Origin: an uncultured Muribaculaceae bacterium
GTDB taxonomy: Bacteria; Bacteroidota; Bacteroidia; Bacteroidales; Muribaculaceae
Length of the DNA: 45,754 bases
Direction of reading: 5' to 3'
Assembly: GCA_910577585.1 (NCBI GenBank)
Contig: CAJTNN010000002.1
Location: forward strand, 1-45,754
The notes below the pieces were generated by a model. The model was not told where the DNA came from. It did no database searches and worked only from the letters and a program-made list of their open reading frames with translations. This document shows, one piece after another, positions 23,544 through 32,584 of the stretch; within the stretch, counting starts at the first letter, position 1, and every line of letters begins with the position of its first letter. The position numbers and the translations under genes are program-made.

Positions 23544-25232
23544 TTATTCCATCAGCTTGCGGTAGCGGATGCGGTGGGGAGTGTCGATCACGCCGTCGCG
23601 CTTCTTGCGATATTCTTCGTAGTCGGAGTATGATCCTTCGTAATAGGTGACCTTGCTGTCGCCTTCGAAGGCGAGGATATGCGTGGCGATACGGTCGAGA
23701 AACCATCGGTCGTGGCTCACGACCACCGCACATCCGGCAAAGTTCTCCAGACCCTCCTCAAGGGCGCGCAGTGTGTTGACGTCGATATCATTCGTAGGCT
23801 CGTCGAGCAACAGCACGTTGCCCTCCTCTTTGAGCGCCATTGCAAGATGCAGACGATTGCGTTCGCCACCCGAAAGCACCCCGATCTTCTTCTCCTGGTC
23901 GGCACCGGTGAAGTTGAATTTCGAGAGATAGGCGCGGGCGTTCATGTCGCGGCCACCCATGCGGAAGCTCTCCACACCCTGCGAGATGACTTCATACACA
24001 CTCTTCTCTGGCGAGAGATCCTTGTGAGTCTGGTCTACATAGGCTATCTTCACAGTCTCGCCGACTTCAAATTCGCCACGGTCCTGCTTCTCAAGCCCCA
24101 TGATGAGCTTGAAGAGGGTGGTCTTGCCGGCACCGTTCGGGCCGATAACACCCACGATGCCGTTCGGGGGGAGCATGAAGTTGAGGCCGTCGAAGAGCAC
24201 CTTGTCGCCGAATGCCTTGCCGAGGTCGATCGCTTCTATGACCTTGTTGCCCAGACGCGGACCATTGGGGATGAATATCTCGAGTTTCTCTTCGCGAGCC
24301 TTCTGGTCTTCGTTGAGCAGGCGGTCGTAGCTCGAGAGGCGGGCCTTACCCTTGGCCTGACGGGCTTTAGGGGCCATGCGCACCCATTCAAGCTCACGCT
24401 CAAGTGTCTTGCGGCGCTTTGAGGCCTGCTTCTCCTCCTGAGCCATGCGCTTGGTCTTCTGGTCGAGCCATGACGAGTAGTTACCCTTCCAGGGTATACC
24501 CTCTCCGCGGTCAAGTTCAAGAATCCATCCGGCCACATGGTCGAGGAAGTAGCGGTCGTGGGTGACGGCGATTACTGTGCCGGGATATTGCTGGAGATGC
24601 TGTTCGAGCCAGTCGATCGATTCGGCATCGAGATGGTTGGTGGGCTCGTCGAGCAGAAGTATATCAGGTTGCTGAAGCAACAGGCGGCAAAGCGCCACAC
24701 GGCGACGCTCACCCCCCGAGAGTGTGCTGACCTTCTGGTCATCGGGCGGACAACGCAGCGCATCCATGGCGCGCTCGAGCTTATTGTCGATATTCCAGGC
24801 ATCGGTGGCATCGAGCTTATCCTGCAGCTGGGCCTGGCGGTTGATGAGCTGGTCCATCTTCTCAGGGTCCTCAAGCACCTCCGGATCAGCAAAGGCATTG
24901 TTGACCTCATCATACTCCTTCAAGAGCTGCATGATGGGGGCCACGCCCTCCTCTACAATCTCGCGCACCGTCTTGTCGGGGTCAAGTTTGGGATCCTGCT
25001 CAAGGTAGCCCACCGAATAGCCCGGCGAGAACACCACCTCGCCCTGATAGCTCTTGTCGAGACCGGCGATAATCTTGAGCAATGTCGACTTACCGCTGCC
25101 ATTCAAGCCGATGATGCCGATTTTCGCACCATAGAAGAATGAGAGGTAGATGTTTTTGAGAATCTGTCGCTGCGGGGGGATAACCTTGCTGACCCCCACC
25201 ATAGAGAATATTATTTTCTTGTCGTCTGCCAT
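23544..25232 (-). CDS. ettA: Energy-dependent translational throttle protein EttA (ABC-F)
   Basis: A 562-residue ABC-F ATPase with two nucleotide-binding domains and no membrane segments. Domain 1: GLNGSGKST (42-50), LSGGERRRVALC, DEPTNHLDAESIDWLE. Linker: a long basic helix pair (QKTKRMAQEEKQASKRRKTL and on). Domain 2: IGPNGAGKTTLFKLIMG, LSGGERNRLHLAMAL, DEPTNDIDVNTLRALEEG. The DEPTND variant in domain 2 and overall length fit EttA, which binds the ribosomal E site and gates the first elongation steps according to ADP/ATP level. It lies 19 bases behind def on the same strand and probably shares its transcript. Confidence 0.94.
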   Translation of the reverse strand: MADDKKIIFSMVGVSKVIPPQRQILKNIYLSFFYGAKIGIIGLNGSGKSTLLKIIAGLDKSYQGEVVFSPGYSVGYLEQDPKLDPDKTVREIVEEGVAPIMQLLKEYDEVNNAFADPEVLEDPEKMDQLINRQAQLQDKLDATDAWNIDNKLERAMDALRCPPDDQKVSTLSGGERRRVALCRLLLQQPDILLLDEPTNHLDAESIDWLEQHLQQYPGTVIAVTHDRYFLDHVAGWILELDRGEGIPWKGNYSSWLDQKTKRMAQEEKQASKRRKTLERELEWVRMAPKARQAKGKARLSSYDRLLNEDQKAREEKLEIFIPNGPRLGNKVIEAIDLGKAFGDKVLFDGLNFMLPPNGIVGVIGPNGAGKTTLFKLIMGLEKQDRGEFEVGETVKIAYVDQTHKDLSPEKSVYEVISQGVESFRMGGRDMNARAYLSKFNFTGADQEKKIGVLSGGERNRLHLAMALKEEGNVLLLDEPTNDIDVNTLRALEEGLENFAGCAVVVSHDRWFLDRIATHILAFEGDSKVTYYEGSYSDYEEYRKKRDGVIDTPHRIRYRKLME

Positions 25233-25251
25233 ATCGGTAGATTATGATGAC

Positions 25252-25818
25252 TTATTTAAGTTTGCGGGCCGCTGAGGTGCGGTAGTGGCAATTGACCTTG
25301 CCGTGGGCGATGTTGTTGAGCTTGGCTTTGATCATCTGCTTGCGTATAGGTGAGATATGGTCGGTGAATACCTCGCCGAGCAGATGGTCGTATTCATGCT
25401 GGATGATGCGCGATGCGAAGCCGCTGAATTCCTCATCGTGGGGTTCGAAATTCTCGTCGAGCCATCTGAGGCGCACGTGCTCATGGCGGCGCACAGTCTC
25501 GCTGACTCCGGGCAGCGAGAGGCATCCCTCCTCACGCCCCACAGCCGGCACATCGTCAAGCACCTCGAGCTGCGGATTGATGAGCACCATCTTGAAATCC
25601 TTGCACTCCGGGAAGGCGTCGGCCAGCGGTGAACCGTCAATCACTATCAGCGCGATTGACTTGCCGATCTGCGGCGCGGCAAGTCCCACGCCGTCAGAAT
25701 TATACATCGTCTCCCACATATTCTCAATCAAGGGCTTGAGATCGGGATAATCCGGGGTAATATCCTCGGCCTCCTCGCGCAACACGGGCTGACCGAGCAG
25801 ATAAACTGGCAATATCAT
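25252..25818 (-). CDS. def: Peptide deformylase
   Basis: A 188-residue metalloenzyme that removes the formyl group from nascent proteins. All three motifs are present: GVGLAAPQIG (43-52), EGCLSLPG with metal ligand Cys99, and HEYDH (141-145) giving two His ligands and the catalytic Glu, in the variant order HEYDH seen in many Bacteroidota. Normal length. It is followed by ettA after 19 bases and preceded by ruvX 97 bases upstream, all on the minus strand; the grouping joins three translation or DNA-repair functions. Start ATG 25818 (MILPVYLLGQPVLR) fits the family's usual N-terminus. Confidence 0.96.
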   Translation of the reverse strand: MILPVYLLGQPVLREEAEDITPDYPDLKPLIENMWETMYNSDGVGLAAPQIGKSIALIVIDGSPLADAFPECKDFKMVLINPQLEVLDDVPAVGREEGCLSLPGVSETVRRHEHVRLRWLDENFEPHDEEFSGFASRIIQHEYDHLLGEVFTDHISPIRKQMIKAKLNNIAHGKVNCHYRTSAARKLK

Positions 25819-25915
25819 TATAGTTATCTCTGTATGTGTAAATTATTCTATGTTTTTTGAAAAATAGATCGGTTGCACACGCCGTAGATCGGGGGTACGC
25901 GCCAATCCTCACGCC

Positions 25916-26332
25916 TCAGTCATGCCGGGCATTTAGCCAGTCGGTGAGTATTATCACTGCGGCTGTCTTGTCGTGGAGCTCCTTCTTCTGGCGGTCCTTG
26001 CGGCTAACCCCTCCGGCGAGCATGGCCTGCAGGGCTATGGCCGAGGTGAAGCGCTCGTCGAAACGCTCTATCCTGAGATCGGGCATCTCGCGACGCAAAC
26101 GTCCGAGAAACGGCTCGATATAGCGGGCACTCTCTGAATCCTCGCCCGCCAGCGTGCGCGGCAGCCCCACAACAAGCAGGTCGAGCGGCTCACGCAGGCG
26201 ATAGTCGCGTATGAAGTCCATCAGGTCGCAGGTGCGCACCGTGGGCAGCCCGTTGGCCGAAATACGCAGCACATCGGTCACCGCCACTCCGCAGCGTTTC
26301 CGACCGTAGTCGATAGCCATCACTCTCCCCAT
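25916..26332 (-). CDS. ruvX: Holliday junction resolvase-like RuvX (YqgF)
   Basis: A 138-residue RNase H-fold protein. Motifs in order: VMAIDYGRKRCGVAVTD with the first catalytic Asp, LLVVGLPRTLAGEDSE, ERFDERFTSAIA with a second acidic site, and LHDKTAAVIILTDWL with the final Asp. The family is implicated in Holliday-junction resolution and 16S rRNA processing and is nearly universal. The start is taken as ATG 26332 (MGRVMAIDYG); ATG 26320 is a possible alternative. Upstream is a 609-base gap that holds a palindromic element and the terminator of the rubrerythrin gene. Confidence 0.93.
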   Translation of the reverse strand: MGRVMAIDYGRKRCGVAVTDVLRISANGLPTVRTCDLMDFIRDYRLREPLDLLVVGLPRTLAGEDSESARYIEPFLGRLRREMPDLRIERFDERFTSAIALQAMLAGGVSRKDRQKKELHDKTAAVIILTDWLNARHD

Positions 26333-26587
26333 ACGCCGATATCTGTTTTTAAAATAGACATATACATTGCCGGGTATTGATTTTTCAAACCCCTAATTTA
26401 CGAAAAAAAAACGACATATCCGCCACCCACCTAAGAAATAGAGCCCCAACCCCACATTTTCAATCTTTTTCAAGCCCCTATGATTAAAAACTGACTTCAG
26501 AGCATGTAGAGAAAAATCTCGTCCCTCATCACGCGAACGCATAATACAAGGCTTACACGCCATAGGGCGCATGGCCCTATCTCTGTA

Positions 26588-26784
26588 TTAAGTAGTTGCG
26601 AAGAATTAAACATCATAAGTGATTCTTTTTCAAAGAATGATTTGAACAATAATTTCACTTTCTCTTCGGCGCTTTTTGCCGTCATCGTCAGTCGCTTAGC
26701 TCGCTAAGCTCCTTCCTCCCCCGGCAAAAATCACTCGAAGATAAAGCAAAATTAGTTGTTCATTAATTCTTCGCAACTACTTAA
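26588..26784. repeat. 197-base palindromic element with 22-base perfect terminal inverted repeats
   Basis: The ends (26588-26609 and 26763-26784) are exact reverse complements over 22 bases, beginning TTAAGTAGTTGCGAAG. Further in, the arms match again imperfectly: TGAACAA.TAATTT..CTTT.TCTTCG and TTTTTGCCG occur on the left and, reverse-complemented, on the right, with CTTAGCTCGCTAAG near the centre (26696-26709). No clear target duplication was seen. This is the layout of a miniature inverted-repeat element or a large intergenic hairpin. A 62-codon frame crossing the left arm has no family features. Confidence 0.7.
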
Positions 26785-26809
26785 GCGAAGTGGCGACACT
26801 ACAAATATA

Positions 26810-26855
26810 AGAGAGCCGGCTTTCCCGCTGCAAAGAGGGGGAAAGTCGGCTCTCT
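26810..26855 (-). terminator. Terminator of the reverse rubrerythrin gene
   Basis: A 17-pair stem (26810-26826 with 26839-26855, arm AGAGAGCCGGCTTTCCC, one G-T pair), 12-base loop. On the minus strand the sequence ends in CTCTCTTATATTTG. Confidence 0.75.
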
Positions 26856-26941
26856 AAATTCTGTGGCGCCGGCGCAGTCTGCGCGTGAGCGCCTTACCGC
26901 ATGCCGGACTTTATCGCGCGCGGATTGAGCGGCGCTGATAT

Positions 26942-27493
26942 TTACTTGCCGAAGTAACGCTGGTAAAGACCATAGAAGCCGCGTCCGTGACGTGCCTCAT
27001 CTTTAGCCATCTCATGCACTGTGTCGTGAATTGCGTCAAGGTTCTGGGCCTTGGCATTCTTGGCGATGCGCATCTTATCCTCGTTGGCACCTGCCTCGGC
27101 GTGCATGCGCTTCTCAAGGTTAGTCTTGGTGTCCCATACAATCTCGCCAAGAAGCTCGGCGAACTTGGCAGCGTGCTCAGCCTCCTCCCATGCATAACGC
27201 TTGAAAGCCTCTGCTATCTCGGGATAACCCTCGCGGTCGGCCTGACGTGACATAGCCAGATACATACCCACCTCTGTGCACTCACCCATGAAGTGGTTGT
27301 TGAGATCCTTCTTCATCTCATCGTCTACATCTTTTGCGACGCCGATCTCATGCTCGGTCACAAATTTCAGAAGTTCATCCTGATTGAGCTCTTTAAACTT
27401 TGACTGGGGTGCGTTGCACTGGGGGCACTTCTCGGGAGCCACCTCACCCTCTGCGATATAGCCGCAGATGGTGCAAATCCATTGTTTTGCCAT
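26942..27493 (-). CDS. Reverse rubrerythrin (rubredoxin-ferritin-like peroxidase)
   Basis: A 183-residue iron protein that reduces hydrogen peroxide in anaerobes. The rubredoxin domain is N-terminal: WICTICGYIAEGEVAPEKC, PQCN, with Cys7, Cys10, Cys23 and Cys26. A ferritin-like diiron domain follows, with MGECTEVGMYLAMSRQADRE, YAWEEAEHAAKFAELLGE and KDEARHGRGF, carrying the Glu and EXXH ligands. Rubredoxin first is the reverse of classical rubrerythrin. Full length. It has its own terminator and is divergent from the efflux block; the minus-strand promoter is not clear (TTTG near 27588 with a poor -7). Confidence 0.93.
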   Translation of the reverse strand: MAKQWICTICGYIAEGEVAPEKCPQCNAPQSKFKELNQDELLKFVTEHEIGVAKDVDDEMKKDLNNHFMGECTEVGMYLAMSRQADREGYPEIAEAFKRYAWEEAEHAAKFAELLGEIVWDTKTNLEKRMHAEAGANEDKMRIAKNAKAQNLDAIHDTVHEMAKDEARHGRGFYGLYQRYFGK

Positions 27494-27664
27494 ACTTTTA
27501 ATATACTTTTATTTTCGTTTTTCTGATGCCTTGAGGCTACCGGGAACTTGCCGACAACCCCTTTCAGTAGTATCGTTACTTTAGGTTCAACAAATAACGC
27601 GCCAAAAAGTTCCACCCTAACCGGCTAATTTTACGTTTATCCTATATTTTGTCCCACACACTCC

Positions 27665-27713
27665 CCGTACAGTGTGCACCATAAGCCTGTACGCACCTGC
27701 GACAAGTGTACGG
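27665..27713 (+). promoter_or_regulatory. Candidate upstream activating sites for a sigma-54 activator
   Basis: CCGTACA (27665-27671), TGTACG (27688-27693) and TGTACGG (27707-27713) are three copies, one inverted, of a TGTACG half-site. They sit roughly 80-130 bases before the expected start of the sigma-54 promoter, where enhancer-binding proteins usually bind. Assignment to the regulator encoded at 34176 is inference. Confidence 0.4.
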
Positions 27714-27766
27714 AAACGGACACCCCTCCATTTCGCTACAATCCTACAAATCAACATCTTGCAAAA

Positions 27767-27783
27767 TTGGCACGCCGATTGAA
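27767..27783 (+). promoter_or_regulatory. Sigma-54 (RpoN) promoter of the efflux operon
   Basis: TTGGCACGCCGATTGAA matches YTGGCACGRNNNTTGCW at all but two defined positions (the R, and A for C in the -12 element), with correct GG to -12 spacing. Transcription would start near 27794, 50 bases before the adaptor start codon. Confidence 0.6.
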
Positions 27784-27844
27784 TCCTATATTTTCCGAAA
27801 ACTAACCCGTCCGGTTCGCCGGACACATATCCAACACCTAAGAA

Positions 27845-29095
27845 ATGGACAGAGAATTACCTACATCCATACGCCGCCGCGCCCGCATTGTCAGATTTGG
27901 CATCATCGCCGCCATTTTGGTGGCCCTGGCCGTGGCGATAACTCTGATAGCGGTCTTCACCACCCGATCGGTCAAGGAGTCGGAGCTGCTGCTGGGCCAA
28001 GTTGAGCGCGGTGCGCTCGAAAGCGCCGTCACCACCAATGGCAAGATTGTGGCCGCCTACGAGGAGATTATCGTTTCGCCGGTCAATTCGCGCCTGCTTG
28101 AGATATATGTCCATGAGGGAGACAGCGTGGTGGCCGGAACCCCGCTGATGCGACTCGACCTCGAAAGCACACGCACCGAATATCAGCGCCTGGCCGATGA
28201 GGTCACGATGAAGGAGGGTGAGATGCGTCAGACCAATCTCAATGGCGAGACATCAATCTCACAACTTGAGATGCAGATCCGCACCAAGGCCATGGCGGTC
28301 GACGCACTTGAGGCTGAATACCGCTCGGAAGTAAGACTCGACTCTATAGGCAGCGGCACCGGCGAGCGTGTGCGCCAGGCCGAGCTCGCCTGGGCTACCG
28401 GCCGGCTCGAACTGCAGCAGATGCGCCGCCAGCTCGACAACGAGCGACTGCTCCAAAAGGCCGCCGCCCACAACAAGCGACTCGAGACCGACATCTCCCG
28501 CCGCTCGCTCGCCGAAGCATCGCGCACACTCGACGAGGCCCGCATCTCTGCCAACCGCAGCGGCATCATCACCTATCTCGCCAATGAGATTGGCGCCACA
28601 ATCAGCGCCGGTACAAAGATGGCCGTCATCTCCGACCTCTCCCACTTCAAGGCGCAGGGTGAACTCCCCGACGCTCATGCCGACAAATTGGCCGTAGGCA
28701 CACCCGTCGAGGTCCGCTCTTCGGGCAAAGTGCTCAGGGGACACGTGGCCAATACCACACCGCAATCGAAGTCAGGCGTCATACCCTTCACTGTGAGTCT
28801 TGACAACGATTTCGACCCCGCCATTCGCGCCGGACGCACCGCCCAGATAAGCATCATCTACGATTCGCGCCCCGACATACTCCGCATCCCGGCGGGCAGT
28901 TTCTTTCAGGGTCCGGGCAACTACACCCTCTTTGTGCGCACCGCCGACGACCGCCTCGAGCAGCGCCACGTCACCCTCGGCGAAAGCAACCCCGACTATG
29001 TAGAAGTGCTATCCGGTCTGGTCGAGGGTGAGAGCGTGGTGATATCCGACATGAAAGACTACCAAACCTATAAATCATTAAAAATCAAAAACTAA
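27845..29095 (+). CDS. HlyD/MacA-type efflux periplasmic adaptor
   Basis: A 416-residue membrane fusion protein that links an inner-membrane ABC exporter to an outer-membrane channel. One membrane helix (about 18-39) follows a basic N-terminus. A split lipoyl domain flanks a long coiled-coil hairpin (about 105-215; MKEGEMRQTNLNGETSISQL through LEQ-type heptads), then beta-barrel segments (GTKMAVISDLSHFKAQGELP, AGRTAQISIIYDSRPDILRI) and a membrane-proximal end (VEVLSGLVEGESVVISDM). It is first in the efflux operon, followed after 14 bases by the ATPase gene. A sigma-54-type promoter lies 61-77 bases upstream. The substrate is unknown. Confidence 0.92.
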   Translation: MDRELPTSIRRRARIVRFGIIAAILVALAVAITLIAVFTTRSVKESELLLGQVERGALESAVTTNGKIVAAYEEIIVSPVNSRLLEIYVHEGDSVVAGTPLMRLDLESTRTEYQRLADEVTMKEGEMRQTNLNGETSISQLEMQIRTKAMAVDALEAEYRSEVRLDSIGSGTGERVRQAELAWATGRLELQQMRRQLDNERLLQKAAAHNKRLETDISRRSLAEASRTLDEARISANRSGIITYLANEIGATISAGTKMAVISDLSHFKAQGELPDAHADKLAVGTPVEVRSSGKVLRGHVANTTPQSKSGVIPFTVSLDNDFDPAIRAGRTAQISIIYDSRPDILRIPAGSFFQGPGNYTLFVRTADDRLEQRHVTLGESNPDYVEVLSGLVEGESVVISDMKDYQTYKSLKIKN

Positions 29096-29109
29096 CTATC
29101 ATATCAATC

Positions 29110-29784
29110 ATGGATATAATCAAACTTGAAGGTATCGAAAAGATATATCGCACCGCCGACATCGAGACTCTGGCTCTCGACAATGTGAATCTCACCATCG
29201 AGAAGGGTGAGTTTGTAAGCATCATGGGACCCTCAGGCTGCGGCAAATCGACACTGCTCAACATCATCGGTCTGCTCGACACCCCCACCAAAGGGAGCGT
29301 GAGCCTTATGGATAAGAATCTCACCGGCGCCTCCGACCGCCTCCTCTCTGACTTCCGCAACCACAACATCGGGTTCATATTCCAGAGCTTCCATCTCATC
29401 CCCTCGCTCGATGTGATGCAGAATGTGGCGCTCCCGCTCACCTACCGCAGCGGCATGAGCGCATCGGCACGCCGCAAGCGGGTGCGTGAGGTGCTCGAAA
29501 GTCTCGGGCTGGGGCATCGCCTGCATCATCTCCCATCGCAGCTGTCGGGAGGTCAGTGCCAGCGTGTGGCCATCGCCCGCGCCATCGCCGGAAACCCCGA
29601 GATAATCCTCGCCGACGAGCCCACCGGCAACCTCGACTCCCACATGGGCGCCGAAGTGATGGAGCTGCTGCACCACCTCAACCGTGATGAAGGGCGCACC
29701 ATCGTGATGGTGACCCATAATGAAGAGCAGGCACGCCAGACCGACCGCATAATCCGCTTCTTCGACGGCCGCCAAATCCGCTAA
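29110..29784 (+). CDS. ABC transporter ATP-binding protein (MacB/LolD type)
   Basis: A 224-residue ATPase of the MacB/LolD/FtsE group. Walker A GPSGCGKST (40-48), Q-loop FIFQSFHLIPSLDVMQNVAL, signature LSGGQCQRVAIARAIA, Walker B IILADEPTGNLDS and the switch histidine in IVMVTHNEEQARQTDR are complete. It would drive mechanotransmission through the two FtsX-like permeases encoded next. Second gene of the operon, with a 14-base spacing from the adaptor and a 121-base gap before the first permease that holds no obvious promoter. Confidence 0.94.
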   Translation: MDIIKLEGIEKIYRTADIETLALDNVNLTIEKGEFVSIMGPSGCGKSTLLNIIGLLDTPTKGSVSLMDKNLTGASDRLLSDFRNHNIGFIFQSFHLIPSLDVMQNVALPLTYRSGMSASARRKRVREVLESLGLGHRLHHLPSQLSGGQCQRVAIARAIAGNPEIILADEPTGNLDSHMGAEVMELLHHLNRDEGRTIVMVTHNEEQARQTDRIIRFFDGRQIR

Positions 29785-29905
29785 CCCCCTCCCGAAGCAA
29801 GATTGTGGTGCGACCGAAGTGAGCACCGAGTCTCCGCTCCCGAGGCAAGCACCATCCTCTCCCCTCCAACTCCCAAAATCCATTCTATTTTACACCCATT
29901 TAAAT

Positions 29906-31204
29906 ATGAAATATCTTAATCAGATATTATTCGAGATGCGCAAGCAGCCACTCATGACGTGGCTCTCGATCATCGGCACCTCGATTGCAATCTTCCTCAT
30001 CATGTGCGATTTCATGATCAACAACATCGCATCTGTCAATGTTACACCCGAGACCCGGCGTGACCGCATTCTCTATGGCACCGGAATGTATGTCCGCGCC
30101 GGCGAGTCATCCTCATTTTCATCATATCTTTCACTCCACACCGCGCAGCAGATATATGGCGATCTCGATGGCATCGAGTGTGTGTCATACTCCACCGAAT
30201 CAGCCGATCCGGTAGACATATCCGTCAAGGGGGCCGCACCCTCCACTCTGCGCCGGCGCGGCGTGGATGGCAATTTCTGGAAAATCTACGACTTCGAGTT
30301 TCTGCAAGGCTCACCCTTCTCGACCGAAGAGGCTCAGGCCGGTGTCAAGAATGTAGTGCTGTCTGAGTCGACTGCCATAAGCCTCTTCGGCAAAGGTGAG
30401 GATGTGCTGGGACGCGAGCTGACCATCGACCACCGTCCCTACCGTGTCAGCGGCGTGGTCAGCGATGTGAGCCCGATTCTTAAGGAGACTGCCGCCGACC
30501 TCTACGTCTCCACCACCGCCATCGGCGCCGACACTGCCGTGTGGCACGACCATCTCGGCGAGCTCAAGGCCATACTCCTCATGAAGCCCGGGATCGACCA
30601 GGAGCATATCACCCGCCAGGTACGCAGCCGCTACGCATCTCTCAATTCTCGCCTGGCCAAGGATGATATGGAGGTAATCTACCTCGGCCAACCCTACAAT
30701 TCGGTTGAGAAATCCTCAGACTTCGGCACCAACACCGCCCCCGATTTGGAGTCGCCGCGACGCATGCGCATCATCTCTTATGTCATACTGATGCTCATTC
30801 CGGCCATCAACCTCAGCAGCATGACCCGCAGCCGCCTGCGCCGCAGAGTCAGCGAAATCGGACTGCGCCGCGCCTTCGGGTGCACTCGCCTGCGCATCAT
30901 CTCCGACCTCATTATCGAGAATCTCATCCTCTCGCTCTTCGGCGCGGCAATCGGGCTGGTGCTCAGTGTGGCTTTCGTGCTGCTGTTCTCAAACTATTTC
31001 TTCAATTTCAACGGCTTCTTCCTCGAATCATTCAGTCAGACTCAGGTGCGTCCGACGTTTGACATGCTCTTCAACTGGACCAACTTCGCAGCCGTCTGCA
31101 TAGCCTGCTTCATCCTCAATCTCCTCAGCGCCGGCATACCCGCCATGAAGGCCGCCTCAGTAAATCCCGCCGAGGCCCTCAGCGGCGACAATATCCATAA
31201 ATAA
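29906..31204 (+). CDS. MacB-like ABC transporter permease 1
   Basis: A 432-residue permease of the MacB/FtsX group: an N-terminal membrane helix (WLSIIGTSIAIFLIMCDFMI), a periplasmic MacB_PCD domain of about 240 residues (VDGNFWKIYDFEFLQGSPFS, VVLSESTAISLFGKGEDVLG), then three C-terminal helices starting ISYVILMLIPAINLSSM and a conserved coupling segment VSEIGLRRAFGCTRLRIISD that touches the ATPase. The frame is open 29 codons further upstream, but ATG 29906 (MKYLNQILFEMRKQP) begins the typical amphipathic N-terminus. It pairs with the second, frameshifted permease directly downstream (17 bases). Confidence 0.9.
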   Translation: MKYLNQILFEMRKQPLMTWLSIIGTSIAIFLIMCDFMINNIASVNVTPETRRDRILYGTGMYVRAGESSSFSSYLSLHTAQQIYGDLDGIECVSYSTESADPVDISVKGAAPSTLRRRGVDGNFWKIYDFEFLQGSPFSTEEAQAGVKNVVLSESTAISLFGKGEDVLGRELTIDHRPYRVSGVVSDVSPILKETAADLYVSTTAIGADTAVWHDHLGELKAILLMKPGIDQEHITRQVRSRYASLNSRLAKDDMEVIYLGQPYNSVEKSSDFGTNTAPDLESPRRMRIISYVILMLIPAINLSSMTRSRLRRRVSEIGLRRAFGCTRLRIISDLIIENLILSLFGAAIGLVLSVAFVLLFSNYFFNFNGFFLESFSQTQVRPTFDMLFNWTNFAAVCIACFILNLLSAGIPAMKAASVNPAEALSGDNIHK

Positions 31205-31221
31205 GTATAGAGACCGATAAT

Positions 31222-32482
31222 ATGAAACGTGCACTTATCTCACAGACTCTCCACGAATGGAAGGAGAATATCTGGCTCATCATAGAACTGCTCATTGTGG
31301 CCGTAATCATCTGGGGCTTGACTCTCTTCGTGGTCAACTCCTACGACTTCTCACATCGCCCCAAGGCATTCGACATCACCGGCGTCTTTGCCGGCAACAT
31401 AGAGATCCGCACCTCGCCCGAAGAGGGGGGGGGTGGACTTCGGCGAGGAGACCCAGGCCACCAATGCTGCCGACCTCCAGGCGCTGCTCGATGATTTCAG
31501 CCGCCTCCCGATGGTGGAGGCTGCCGGTTTGGGAGCCAACGCCTTGCCCTATCAATTCAACTACTGGGGGTCAGGCCTGACATTCAAGGAATGGGGCGAC
31601 TCGATCCAGATTCCGGTCAATGTGCGCAACATGACTCCCGGCATGGCGCGGGTGCTGCAATTGAAGTCAGAGACCGGCATGACGCCCGACGCATTGGCCG
31701 ACGTGCTTAAGAATGACAGCTACCTGTACAGCCGCTCGCTCAACTACGATATGCAGCGCTCAGACTTCATGACCTTCACCCGCCTTACCCCCGGCGGATA
31801 TCTTGAGGGGCGGCGCATCGGAGCTCTGATTCCACCATTTGTGCGCAATGAATATGAGTTGTTTACGGATGGCACCCTCATCAAACCTTATCAGGAGAAC
31901 ACCCTCGACATCATCGAACTCCAGGACTTCGCCGTGCGCGTAAAGCCGGGGATGGAGAAGGATTTCGCCGATTTCATCGCCGCGCATCAGGAGTTTCTAA
32001 GCCGTCGGAATGTCACGGTGCATAATCTGCATCCGCTGACGATGTCGCGCGAGATGACCACCTGGAATGCGCGCAATCAGCAACGTGTCTATATAGCCGG
32101 TGGATTGCTGCTGCTCTTCATCGTCTTTATCGGGCTGCTGGGCACCTTCTGGTCGCGTGTGCATGTGCGCACTCCTGAAATCGCGGTGCGCAAAGTGTTC
32201 GGCGCCTCGAATACCGACATCTTCCGCCGCCTGCTCAGCGAGGCTATGCTACTGCTGAGTGTGAGCGTGCTTCTTGCCGCCGCTATCGTGGTGCCGCTGC
32301 TGCCCAAACTCTCAGCATCATTATTCAGATCCCAGACCTACCTGCCGGGGTGGCAATGGCTGATGGTGCTCTCCACCATAATCACTCTGCTGCTTATGGC
32401 CATGATGATTGTGGTCGGTGTGGCTATCCCGGCTTACCGTGCCATGCACATCCAGCCGGCACTCGCCCTGAAGGAGGAGTGA
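31222..32482 (+). pseudogene. MacB-like ABC transporter permease 2, frameshifted at a G9 tract
   Basis: The permease starts normally at 31222 (MKRALISQTLHEWKENIWLI, with a first membrane helix) and reads in frame to IEIRTSPEE. A run of nine G (31425-31433) then shifts the frame: the original frame ends at 31494, while the rest of the permease (VDFGEETQATNAADLQALLD ... ending IQPALALKEE at 32482) lies in the +1 frame. Eight G would restore one 419-residue protein with a periplasmic domain and three C-terminal helices (LLLLFIVFIGLLGTFW, coupling segment PEIAVRKVFGASNTDIFRRL). Everything else looks intact, so this is either a phase-variable (ON/OFF) gene, a very recent mutation, or a read error in the homopolymer. 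Confidence 0.8.
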
Positions 32483-32584
32483 TTCAGCCTCTCCTCTGCG
32501 CGACTCGCATCATCAGGGTATACTCCCACATTCCTCTGAGTTGTATCATTACCTCTCCATTCTGACACGCATTTGACCATACCG

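Noticed and set aside
26497..26685. 62-codon minus-strand frame
   Set aside because: It crosses the arm of the palindromic element and shows no independent features.
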